From Xylaria sp. FL1777 (taxonomy: Eukaryota > Ascomycota > Sordariomycetes > Xylariales > Xylariaceae), in contig MU400545.1 in NCBI GenBank assembly GCA_022578965.1, positions 1 through 64,000 of the forward strand: a stretch of DNA of 64,000 bases. The letters run 5' to 3'. The stretch's first letter is position 1; each line of letters begins with the position of its first letter. Below the pieces are notes generated by a model, which did no database searches, was not told the DNA's origin, and saw only the letters and a program-made list of their open reading frames with translations. The translations under genes and the position numbers were made by a program. This document shows positions 35,298 through 45,177 of this stretch, in pieces.

Positions 35298-36892
35298 CCA
35301 AACTTTGTCATGCCCATTAATACATGAGTCAGACCATTATCATTGGCCAAGTAGTTTCTTCAATCATTGCAAATAAACCTTAATTTCTCCAATTGCCAGT
35401 TGTATTATATATGGCGGATTAGTGAAGGCTTGAGAGAAGCCCCTTTTAACGCGAAGTAGAAAGGTGTAGTAGTCGTGGGTAATAGATTTATGTGAGCTCT
35501 CGCTGGCGCCAGGTGTAGAGTGTCAGTTCTAGCCATGCTGTATGCGATTATAGGTGTAGTGAAATTGGCAGATTAGCAAGGAATCTGATTTGGTATGCTT
35601 GCCTACATGTGTTATTACCAACACTGTAATAATGGCGTTGTTTCGACCGTCACAGTATGACATGCATGAAAGGGCAGCCCAGCAATCTGGGATTGTGGGA
35701 GTCGGCAGTTATAGAGCCATAGACACCGGGAGCCGGGTTACCTTGCAGGAGTATAGAAAGCATAGGGCGGCATGGTAGTGGACAATGATAATGCCGTTAC
35801 ATTATAAGCTCTATTCCCCCTTCCCTTTGAGCTACATTGACGACCAATGCGCAGCCAGCATCAGGAAGCGTGGACCTAGAAGGTCCTATTATCTGCATCC
35901 AGACGGTAGTATTCAACCCTAACACAATGCCTCTCTGATGGGGGCCAAGCTGTTGGGAATCGCTTTACCTAGCCTTGTTGGTATCATGCCTGCCTTCTCT
36001 TTTTGACGCTACAACATCCGCAATCTGGAGGGTAGCCGAGCCTGTACAACGTGTTGCTATCATATTGCAGTGTCGATCTTCTTACAGTACTGCAACGTCG
36101 GTCCTTTTAGAGTCGTGTCGCATGGGGGCGGCGGTACAAATTGTTAGTAGGCAAGCACCGGTCTGCCTACGACTTTCGTGTTGTCCTGCATTTACACAGT
36201 GAGGCATCGTGGTTGCCTACCTCAAGCCGGCGGTAGTACCAACGACGAATCATGGAGTCGGTCTATAGTAGCGAATACAACGGCCCCCAAAGGATTCGGG
36301 ATTTCCGGATTGAGCAGCATGGGAGAAAACGAGACTACTTGTATATACCTAGAATACCCTTGCGGGGGAGGTGGAGATAATTCTGCGATAACATAGTCCT
36401 ATTCCCTGCCTCGCCTTACCTCGTTCATGGCAGTTTGCATGATCCCAGATCTTGAATTACCAATCGGCGACAATGCAATACATGTCGAATATCTAATCAT
36501 TGCCTCATTGACAGAAAGTGGATTTAAATACAGTTGTCAAGTTGATCATGGGCTTTCAAGACCTGTTGTTGCATCAAAATCCCCGATAACGCTGTGGTCA
36601 TTAGGCTGGCATTTATGTGAATCTCACATTTACTTCTCTTAGACGAATGATAGTCTCTGGTGGCATGATAAAGAGGTCTATGAGAAAAGTGAAAATGATC
36701 TACATATCATTTAGATAAATATATCAATCTTCTAAACTGCTATGGTGGCGTTGCTCATGAAATAATCATGTGAAGAACAAGGTCGCTGTACACTTCCGAA
36801 CGATTCCTCCAGTACGTGTGCTCATCTCAAGTGAAGGTTTCTAGGCCAATAATCGTATTGCGAGTCGATTCCAAGGCAGGCTTAATGAGTCT
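35298..36892. other. Intergenic, no convincing gene
   Basis: About 1.6 kb. Short plus-strand open frames near 35590-35778, 35975-36202 and 36427-36642 have no recognisable domain, no coherent splice model and start with non-ATG codons or late ATGs. They could be decayed coding DNA. Confidence 0.4.
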
Positions 36893-37176
36893 TCAAGGGT
36901 AGGCAATGGCATCGTCGTCATCTTCTCCAGAAGATCCAGGAGCCTGAATGCCATTTTCGCCTGTAGGGTCGTAAAGGTATACAATCGGACCATCGTCATC
37001 ATCCACGACGTCGCCGGTGTCCAGCTCTGCGCCTTCAACTATATATAGGAGGATCAGTATAGTTGAAACAATTCACAGTTCCGCAAAGGTTGAGAGGGAG
37101 GCGTACTTGGGAGCGGAAGCGCAGCTGCAACAGCTATCGAGGCAAGAGCAAGGACTAGGAAAGAAATTGTCTGCAT
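36893..37176 (-). CDS. Small secreted acidic peptide, candidate UstYa-type RiPP precursor
   Basis: Two exons: 37176-37107 and 37038-36893, with a GTACGC donor and a polypyrimidine-poor TATATAG acceptor. The product is 71 residues. Residues 1-19 form a clear signal peptide (MQTISFLVLALASIAVAAA). The mature part of about 50 residues is very acidic and has two Asp4 tracts. The first is followed by GPIVYLYDPTG, the second by AIAYP and the stop, so each tract precedes a short I-x-Y segment. There are no cysteines and no Lys-Arg Kex2 sites. It lies between two UstYa/DUF3328 genes, enzymes known in ustiloxin, phomopsin and asperipin pathways to cyclise Tyr-containing core peptides cut from secreted precursors. 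Precursor identity is inference; a generic small secreted protein is the alternative. The gene itself (signal peptide plus phase-consistent intron) is moderately well supported. Confidence 0.6.
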
Positions 37177-37475
37177 TGTCAATTGGTATAGAAGAACTAC
37201 TTGTGTAGACTCTGGCAAATAACAAAATAGCAGTCAAGATGATGGTCAGACTATTGCAATGAAAAGTAGGGAAAATGGCTTGGCTTATCAATAGTCAGAG
37301 CTACGACTTAACTTATGGGCAACGTTGGGATACCACGATTGGATTTTTGATCCTAGGATCCTATATGACAGTAGGCTCAGGCTACTCTCAGATGTATCGA
37401 CTCCCCCCCGCCCTTTTACTATTTAATCCCTAGCCAACGAAGCCAATTGCTGAAGAAAAAGGCGGTGTATAAAAT

Positions 37476-37748
37476 TTAGATACTATTTAGAAAAGGCAGC
37501 ATTGCATTCAGAGTCGCAACGAGGCCGGGCGTGATCCTCACAATTTGAAGCAGATCGTGGGACGGGCCCTGTACAGCGGGCCCCCACCCTTCTCTGAAGC
37601 TACCTTGTATATATTCACCTTTAAGGAAGTACGGCGTACCTCTCTCATACGTGAGCGAGCCAATATCATGATGGATGTGGTTCATGTCTCCATTATGCAA
37701 CGCGGAATATGATGGTGAATTTGCCGCTGCTTCAATATCTTTACTCAT
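37476..37748 (-). CDS. Orphan 90-codon ORF, function unknown
   Basis: Intact ATG-to-stop frame of 90 residues beginning MSKDIEAAANSPSYSALHNG, which resembles the cytosolic N-terminus of UstYa-type proteins. The following region (SLTYERGTPYFLKGEYIQG, WGPAVQGPSHDLL) has no membrane helix and no HxxHC motif. Its start codon is 106 bp from the divergent UstYa-like gene at 37855. It may be a real small gene, or the 5' remnant of a third UstYa-like gene. I cannot assign a function. Confidence 0.35.
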   Translation of the reverse strand: MSKDIEAAANSPSYSALHNGDMNHIHHDIGSLTYERGTPYFLKGEYIQGSFREGWGPAVQGPSHDLLQIVRITPGLVATLNAMLPFLNSI

Positions 37749-37854
37749 GATATTGCCTCCTCATCTTCTTCCTCGTCAAAAATACAGGCGCAGAATACTT
37801 TCTCTCTCAATAGTACTTCTGATTAGTGGCCTGTAAATTGCGAACAGACTCGAG

Positions 37855-38751
37855 ATGCCGCGCGAGGTCGAGTACCAACAGATAGAAACCGGGGATGGTT
37901 TCGACCAGGCCAGCAGTACTATAGGAGAGCTAGGTCCGTACGGGAAATTTATAGCCGGCCGTCGTGACGCTGGCCGGCGTCTTCCGTGCGTAGCCTGGCT
38001 TTCTTGCCATCTGCTTCTAGTCACGCTACCTATTTGTGTTATTAGTTTCTATTGGGGCAGGTTCGCTCAAGGAAATACTCAAACGCAATTGGATTGGCTA
38101 TGTAAGTTTGTAACAGTCTTCTCCAAAATGGAAAGATGGTCCGGTTTCCATCCGGTAGACTCACGTGTTTGCCCTTTGCTAAGCCTTTGTTGTAGCTCCC
38201 TCAGGAAACATCAAGAGTGTCTTCATATACCAGAAACCATTTGCCCTGGCGCCCGGCAACAGCTCATCAATGCTTTGGAGTTCACTGTTCCCTCGTAAGA
38301 TTAGACAGGCCTGATCACGATACCAACTATAACTAACGTTATGGTATAAACTGCTCGTAGGGGGGGATGGTTTCATACAGCATCCTGAAATATCCCCGAC
38401 GCCACAATGCTTATCAGTCTATCACCAACTTCATTGCCTTGTGAGTATCAACTTTATGTCCTAGCTCACTTTTTGGCTCACCTCCACGAGGATGCGATCA
38501 GACATGGGTACTGGGCCGCTGTTGATGGTGTCAACCCAACTCATCATGGGAGACCTGCCCATGTCCGTCACTGTATCGACTATCTGCGCCAATCTCTCAT
38601 GTGCCATGCAGACACCAATCTTGAACCGATACAAGCAGATCTCGCGGGCGTCACTGGCTTTGGCTCGGAGAAGAACTGTCGTGATTACGGGCGTGTGACT
38701 GCTTGGGCAGACATATGGAGACCGGAAGCCGGCATGAGCTCTGAACACTAA
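37855..38751 (+). CDS. UstYa/DUF3328 family oxidative cyclisation protein, copy 2
   Basis: Four exons keep phase: 37855-38101, 38196-38294, 38361-38440 and 38491-38751, giving 228 residues. The cytosolic N-terminus (MPREVEYQQIETGDGFDQ) is followed by a membrane helix (CHLLLVTLPICVISFYWG, about residues 51-68). The lumenal domain has the two diagnostic motifs, YHQLHCLDAIRHGYW (joined across intron 3) and HVRHCIDYLRQSLMCHAD. Length and order match UstYa-type proteins, which use the two HxxHC motifs as the presumed metal/active site. This is the second such gene within 6 kb, and paired UstYa homologues are usual in ribosomal peptide clusters. It diverges from the orphan ORF and lies next to the small acidic peptide gene. 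Confidence 0.9.
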
Positions 38752-39468
38752 ATCTAGAAATGGGTTATGGCTGTGTACTAGTGTAACTATTTTGGTGAGT
38801 GCAACGCGGTGGCAATAAGGGCGCAGACTTCATTGTTGTAGGGATGGTACACATAAAACATGTTATGTGGGTGCAGGATAATATTAGTTATGCCGATATA
38901 TATTCCGTGAGAATTCAGACCACACGGCGATATTCACATTGGGTATGCGGCACAGATATCAAGCATTGTATTGCAGGCTTCTAAGTTATCTGACTTCTCT
39001 TGCGCCATGAAATCGTGTGGTCTTAAATATAAAGAGATGAAATAAATAAACTCGCATTAACTAATACTAACTAACGTGTAAACTCCTTATAAGTGGGCTA
39101 CTGACAGGAATGCATCCAATTAAAAGCAACCTAGCGCAGACATGACTTTACGCATCTTACTGTACTTCGTACTCTAGTACTAATCTAACTATGCTTAGGC
39201 TAGCGCAGATTCCAAATAAGGCCCCAACAGACAACTTTATGTATGACATGCGTCCTTCCTTTCAACGAATGCTCTTGGTACCTAGACAAACAAAAGAAAG
39301 GTGCTGGCATCTGGTAGACATCCGACGACACTGACTGGCACCTTTGTCAAAACTTGGTGGTTATCAATCGAGAATGATGCGGTCTTCGCCGTCCATTCAT
39401 TGTGTATAACTTAACCTAATTCGAACGCCGTGCGACCCGCCCTTCGCGCTCGACCCTCTGCCGCCGCG
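38752..39468. other. Intergenic, promoter of zinc transporter gene
   Basis: About 0.7 kb, AT-rich on the left. No gene. The right part is the 5' flank of the ZIP transporter gene. Confidence 0.5.
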
Positions 39469-41025
39469 ATGGGGGCGACTGATCTTCTTGATGGTGAGTG
39501 AGTGATGGATGGCGAGGAGGAGGACCAGTGGGACAAAACATAAGAACATAAGCTTATTGTATCTCGACAGACGTCTCCTGGTCGTCGATACCGAGTGATA
39601 TCCTCCGCGCCGAGTTAGCGAGAAGGCAAGGCGGCGATGGCCCGTCCGAGAAACCTGCCTGCGGCTCCGGCGACCGAGGCGCCTACGACACACCTCTCCA
39701 CGTCTTCGCCCTCGTCCTCATTCTCTCTCTCAGCACACTTGGTATGTCACCACGCCCCGGAATTACCCGAAACCGCGAGACTACGCCCTTGAGCCGAAAC
39801 TCGCGGTGTCTAGACACCTAGCTAACCGCCTCAACTAGCCTGTGGCTTCCCTCTCTTTTCTCGCCAGGCGTCGTCCAAAGGTAGCCGTCGCGCGAATACC
39901 ATCATCTTCCTAAGTCAACACTTCGGTACCGGAGTCCTTATTGCAACGGCCTTCGTTCACCTCCTGCCGACCGCCTTCGTATCACTTACAGACCCATGTT
40001 TACCCGACTTCTTCATCAAGGGCTACCAACCAACCGCTGGCCTCGTTGCCATGATATCCGCTCTCATCGTGGTTACGCTCGAGTCCTACTTAACAACAAG
40101 AGGTGCAGGGCATTCTCATACGCACAATCATGATTGGAATTCGGAAGACGATGAGTCGGAAGACGGGGCTTATCTCAAGTCTCAGACAAATGGCGGATTC
40201 GCTGCGAAAAGGATAACGAGCCATCGACCAGCAGATATTGCCCTAGACGATGTAGGCGCAAGTCGCGGGCTGATGACCGACGTATCCCCACTCCCGGAAA
40301 CAACACCTACAGTTGTTGCGCCTCACCAGAATGGAAAGAAGCTACTCGTCTCGAAAACGGACCTACATCATGATGACGACGATGACGATGATGACGCGGA
40401 CGACGATCTAGATTTGAACTTAAACGAGCTTGATCCCGCTACAAACGATCATACCCGGCCGCTCACTAGCCAAACCCACCAAAGACGGGTTTCCGATGCC
40501 GGGCTATCCCAGGAGCCGCTAACACCCGAGGAACAAAAAAGACGAATGCTACAGTGCATGCTTCTCGAAGCCGGCATATTATTTCACAGTGTCTTCATCG
40601 GCATGGCCGTGTCAGTTGCGACGGGACCTCCATTCGTTGTTTTCCTGATTGCGATTGCTTTCCATCAGACTTTTGAGGGCTTGGCCCTCGGCTCGCGGAT
40701 AGCAGCAGTACAGTTTCCCCGCTCATCGATTCGCCCGTGGTTTATGGTGCTGGCTTACGGGATCACCACTCCTGTCGGGCAAGCGATTGGGCTGGGCGTC
40801 CACACCCTTTACGACCCCAAAAGTCAGACCGGGCTTTTGATGGTAGGCTTTATGAACGCCATATCAAGTGGTCTCTTACTCTTTGCTGGCTTGGTGCAGT
40901 TGCTGGCCGAGGACTTCCTCACCGAAAAGAGCTACAAGACACTGAAAGGAAAGAGAAGGAGGAACGCGGGCCTGGCCGTGTTCGCCGGGTCTGCGCTCAT
41001 GGCTCTCGTGGGCGCTTTTGCTTAG
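39469..41025 (+). CDS. ZIP family zinc transporter (Zrt-like)
   Basis: Three exons: 39469-39493, 39571-39741 and 39839-41025, giving 460 residues. The first exon encodes only MGATDLLD before the intron; phases agree throughout. Membrane segments include PLHVFALVLILSLSTL, IIFLSQHFGTGVLIATAFVH and GLVAMISALIVVTLESYL. The long cytosolic loop (about residues 170-330) carries a His cluster, GHSHTHNH, and an Asp-rich run, both likely metal-binding. The signature helices HSVFIGMAVSVATGPP and HQTFEGLALGSR hold the conserved His/Glu metal site. It imports Zn2+ or related divalent metal across the plasma membrane; zinc-dependent transcription is typical of the family but no site was verified here. Confidence 0.93.
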
Positions 41026-41273
41026 AAGGAATTTCTTGCCACATTGTATCACTAGCAGTCAAAGACATAGATGACTGCCATGAAGGGCTGCTATGATGCT
41101 TTATAGATAAATTTGTATATACATGGATCTCTGGGCTCAAGCATCGTATCGGCGTTTAGGCAGTATATGCAGTGGAAGAGGTAATCTCGGAGGATTTTAT
41201 GTTATGACTCCCTGATTTTCAAAGTCCTTTAGAATTTTCTCCTTCTTTTTCTCCCTCGCGAATGTGTGCGCTA
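41026..41273. other. Short convergent intergenic region
   Basis: 3' flanks of the zinc transporter and glucuronoyl esterase genes; no gene. Confidence 0.5.
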
Positions 41274-43340
41274 TTAAGTCGCCTTCGGCACGGCTGTGGC
41301 CCATGGATAGGCGGTAGTCATCGGAGAACCGTAGCTGCCTAGATCATTATAGTTCTTGGTCAAGGTGGCGTTCAGGAGGATGTGCGTTACGAAGGGGAGA
41401 ATGCTAGTGCTGTCACGGACCATCGTTGTCAGCCTCAGTCGACTCGTCCCCATTATCCCACTCAGGCTGTTTAAGGGGGTTGCTCAAGCAGGTCATAAGC
41501 GGATAAAAGAAAACAAAGTTAAAGAAAAGAAAGAAGAAACTCACAATCCGCTCATGTCACAGTGTCCACCGCTGCGCACCGACATGGCGATCTTATCGCC
41601 GGCGCCCAGGAAGTCGTAGACGGCCTTGGCGGCCGGATACACGATGACGGCGGTGCCCTTGCTGTTGGTGAACTGGTCGCCGGTGCCCTATTTAGAACCC
41701 CGAAGTCAGTAATGTCCGCAAGTATTGAAATGAATTGCTTAGAATTCCGAGAGCTTTTGCGGGCGCGGCAAGAAAGAGCAGAAGACCCCAAATCAGGAGA
41801 TCTGTGGCTCCCAAGACATTCCAAAAGGGGAGGGGAGGGGGAACACAGGGCAGGGCTCCTGTGGACTAGATAGATAGATAGGTACCGACTGACCTGGTCG
41901 ATGACGAGGGCGCGCGGCGCCAGGGCGGCGGCGATGGTGTGGGCGTCGTACGGCAGGTTCTCGGCGTGGTTGACGAAGGTGCCGAGCGTGTTGTCGCTCC
42001 ACCACGGCGCCCCTTGCTTCGAGTTCTCCAGCGTCTCGTCCTGCCCGCTCAGCCCGTGGTACCGGTACGGGCCTAACCCCTGCACGCCCGAGCTCATCGG
42101 CATCGTCAGCGTGATCCGCGGGTCCAGCAGCCCCGCGGCCAGCGCCCCCTTGCCGAGCCGCGAGCACCCCGTCACCCCCACGCGGCTCGCGTCGATCTCC
42201 GGCACCGTCGCGTTCAGCGCGTCTAGCGTGCGGTGGAAACCCCAGGCCCAGCCTGCGAGGGATCCTGTTTTTTTTGGACGAGAATGTGTTAGCTGATTGT
42301 TGATATCGGGGCCTGGCCTCTTTTCTTTTTTTTTCTTTTTTTTTTTTTTTCTCTGTAAACATTGCCTTTATAGACGGCGTAGCGAGCTAGTTGGCAAGAA
42401 TTGACGATGAAAACAAAGGGGGGAGCGGGTGGAAGGGGGCTCAGTTAATAACTGTGACACATGTCTTGAATATGCAAGAGACTAAAAAAAAAAAAAGAAG
42501 AAAGTGAGAGAGAGAGAGAGAAAGAGAAAGAAAGAGAGAGAGAGAAAGAGAAAGAAAGAGAGAGAGAGAGTTACCGATATCCCTGCCACTATAGATGTCG
42601 AAAAAGGCACCCGTCTTGGCGTTGCTGTCGGAGGCCACGCGCGTGTAGTCGAAGCCGACGATGGCGATGCCGGCCTGGAGGTAGGGCTGGTTGCTCATGC
42701 CGCCGATGTTGATGACGACGGGGGCGGGCTTGGCGCTCGAGGCGCCCGACGGCAGCGACAGCGTGGCGCTGAACCTGCCCGTCTTCCCGCCCGCCGTCAC
42801 CTCGATGTTCACCGTGTTGCCGCTGCGCGTCGCCTTGACCGTCTCCTGGCTGTGGTCTGGGTAGTAGCCGTACCTATGACGGGTTGGAAAACACAGAGAG
42901 TCAGTCAGTCAGTCAGTCAGTTTTGAATTCTGTGGTAACCGGACTTCCTTCTTGTGAAAGATTCTCGCAGCATAAGGAACGCGTGACACGCACTGGTACT
43001 CCTGCAGCATCTGGATGATCTCGGGCTGGCGGCAGCGATACCATTCCTCGGGCGTCTGGATCCGGTTCTTGCCCTTGCCGGTCATGACGTCCTGCGCGAA
43101 CGTCGCCGAGCCGCCCGCGTTGTCCGTCGTCGTGTACGCGAGCGGGAGGAACGGGTCGGGCAGCGTTGTCTGCTGCGGGAGTTGGGACCATGTCGGATAC
43201 TTCGCAGCCGACGGCACCGGTGCACACGCTGCTTGTCGCGAGTCTAGGTTGTTGTCGGTGTGGCTCGGCACAGCCGCTGCTGAGGTTGCGTATAGCAGGG
43301 ACAGCAGACCCGTGAACGCTGCCAGTGTTGAAGGCGCCAT
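41274..43340 (-). CDS. 4-O-methyl-glucuronoyl methylesterase (CE15), secreted
   Basis: Five exons: 43340-42994, 42873-42575, 42264-41894, 41687-41545 and 41409-41274, giving 431 residues. Signal peptide about 1-23 (MAPSTLAAFTGLLSLLYATS). The catalytic domain shows EEWYRCRQPEIIQMLQEYQ, the nucleophile VGVTGCSRLGKGALAAG (GCSRxGK), QDETLENSKQGAPWW, and GTGDQFTNSKGT. The catalytic His is in SGGHCDMSGF and the C-terminus ends YPWATAVPKAT. These enzymes hydrolyse ester bonds between lignin alcohols and glucuronic acid of xylan, so they act in plant cell-wall decay. There is no cellulose-binding module. Intron 2 contains a GA-rich microsatellite and a poly-T/C tract. The last acceptor (41412-41410) was chosen over two nearby AGs by family fit. 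Confidence 0.92.
42317..42352. repeat. Pyrimidine tract in esterase intron
   Basis: A T/C-only run in intron 2 of the glucuronoyl esterase gene, close to the acceptor side on the coding strand's complement. Simple sequence only. Confidence 0.6.
42485..42570. repeat. GA-rich microsatellite in esterase intron
   Basis: A-run then GAGA/GAAA repeats; a block of about 30 bp (GAGAGAGAGAAAGAGAAAGA) appears twice, showing a tandem duplication. It lies wholly in intron 2 of the glucuronoyl esterase gene. Confidence 0.85.
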
Positions 43341-43450
43341 GGTTACGGTCACGCGCAGTTTCGTGATACGAGGCGATTTGAGAATCAGTGATGCCCTCTT
43401 GGATGATTTACTCTTCCTTTTCTGTTTAGACGGGATGCTGTGATGTCCCT

Positions 43451-43460
43451 TCTATATACC
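43451..43460 (-). promoter_or_regulatory. TATA box of the glucuronoyl esterase gene
   Basis: The minus strand reads GGTATATAGA about 115 bp upstream of the ATG at 43340. Confidence 0.4.
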
Positions 43461-44028
43461 CAAGGAGGTAGATGACGTTGCGGAGTCCTGATGCCTATAC
43501 CCCCAATATTGCAGTGCCGTTGCTCCGAGTCAAGACCCGGGTATTATCATGATCCGGCTGTTTGGATCGACTGGCGGGTTCAGTCATGTCTGGGATCTTT
43601 CATTGTCGCAACAGTACAGGTTATCTATCATCTTAGCGAGTGTTTGGACAGATTGATTGCTGTTGTTTCTTTCTCGGCCTCTATATGTCCATGCCCACTA
43701 TATCTTCTTTTTGTGTCTTTTACATCAGGGAATCACACGCAAAAGTAATCACAGCACTATTTCCAGATATCTAACTATGGAAATTTTGTTAATTCATAGT
43801 AGGTTAACGAAGTACTCTATGTGCATTGTCTTTAGGTGGGATGTTGACATTTTAGCCGGAAAGCATAGCTTAGACTGCTACTACTTAAGTAGGTTGAATA
43901 GCTTATTTCTCCTTTAGGCATTATTTTAGTCTTTCAGCCAATTGCATCGATGACAGCTGTCACTACATGAAGTCTACCTAGGTACCTACATACTTAGGTT
44001 AGATATTAATAGTTTGTACCTCGGTATA
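43461..44028. other. Intergenic left of the MITE
   Basis: AT-rich, no gene. ACCTAGGTACCTA-type palindromes occur near 43975-43990. Confidence 0.45.
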
Positions 44029-44522
44029 ACGCATCCCCCAATTGACTTGGCCACCCCATTGAATGGGCCACTTAGCCTTGGCGTACCGGCTCACCCACTA
44101 AGCATACAGGGGTACTTAATAGCCATTATAGGTTCCTTTGAATAACTTCACCAATACTAATCGTACAGCTATATAATTGGTATTTTTGGAATCCTTATTG
44201 AAAAACGCATCTAGTAGTATTTTCTATAATTTTGTAGCTATTTTTGCTGCAGCGGTATAACAAACCACGCTAAATTTTAGCGTGGTTTTTTATGCAGCCC
44301 TTAATAAAATAGCTACAAAATCACAAAAAATACTATTAGATGCGTCTTTAAGTTAGAATTCCAAAAATACCAACTATATAGCTGTACGATTAGTATTGGT
44401 GAAGTTATTGAAAGAAAACCATAATTGCTTTTAAGTACCCCGCTATAGAAATTTGGTGTGGGTGGTACGCCAAGCCATGGTGGCCCATTCAATGGGGTGG
44501 CCAAGTCAATTGGGGGATGCGT
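44029..44522. mobile_element. Foldback MITE, 494 bp, Tc1/mariner-like TA target
   Basis: The two ends are long inverted repeats. The left end reads ACGCATCCCCCAATTGACTT and the right end is its exact reverse complement; identity is perfect for about 43 bp (through GGCCACCCCATTGAATGGGCCAC), then continues with small differences to the centre (arms about 230 bp; AATACTAATCGTACAGCTATATA and TAGCTA(C)AAAAT-type segments are mirrored). The centre is a palindrome, ACCACGCTAAA / TTTAGCGTGGT, near 44265-44287. TA lies on both flanks (44027-44028 and 44523-44524), the target duplication of Tc1/mariner elements. No transposase is encoded, so it is non-autonomous. RNA read through it would form one long hairpin. 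Confidence 0.88.
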
Positions 44523-45177
44523 TACATGATCATGGATGTTACTATTTTTATGAGAAATATGTTCATACCTACATAGAGCAACTAATGTCCACGTATTAAG
44601 GAGCCGCTGTTTAAATAGGCAATATGACTTTAAGTACCTAGCTACCTACTTATCTATATGCACTCATTAGCACTACATCATCAAATATTAAACGATCTCA
44701 AATGCTACCTAGCAGTTATATAGGCATCGTAGGTGCTACCTAGCTACTTTTCTTAAATACCTAAGTAAGCGTTACCCACATAGACTCTAACAGCAGTTAA
44801 TTGCCAAGATTGATACCCACGAGCCTAATTGTCTCCCCCCCCCTTTTTTTTTTAGGGGGGAGAAGCCGCTAGGCAAGAACTATCTACCTAGGTAAGTAAT
44901 CACTTATACTCAGTTGAGTATTTAATCCAGCATGGACGTGCTTTGGTAGTAGTTGGGCGCAGCTACTTCTACCATATATAAATATCTACCTGGTTCACGC
45001 CTACCTTATACTTCAGCATATGCGTAAGGTATGTACCCCTAGGTACAGATGCCCACGTACATATATCTACAACCTCAGAGTGCTCCCACATCAAGCTACT
45101 ACTTACGTCTTGTCCACAATTGCAACTTTTTTCATTTGCATTCAATCAAATTAATATACCAGCATTGATGTACCACC
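44523..45177. other. Intergenic right of the MITE
   Basis: AT-rich promoter side of the gene at 45178. It has many TACCTAG/CTACCTA motifs between 44630 and 45050 and a C-run/T-run/G-run at 44837-44860. No gene. Confidence 0.45.

Noticed and set aside
35590..36642. Several short plus-strand frames
   Set aside because: They are in different frames, with no consistent splice sites to join them and no domain similarity that I recognise.
42485..42570. CRISPR-like regular repeat
   Set aside because: It is a GA microsatellite within a fungal intron; no spacers, and the organism is a eukaryote.
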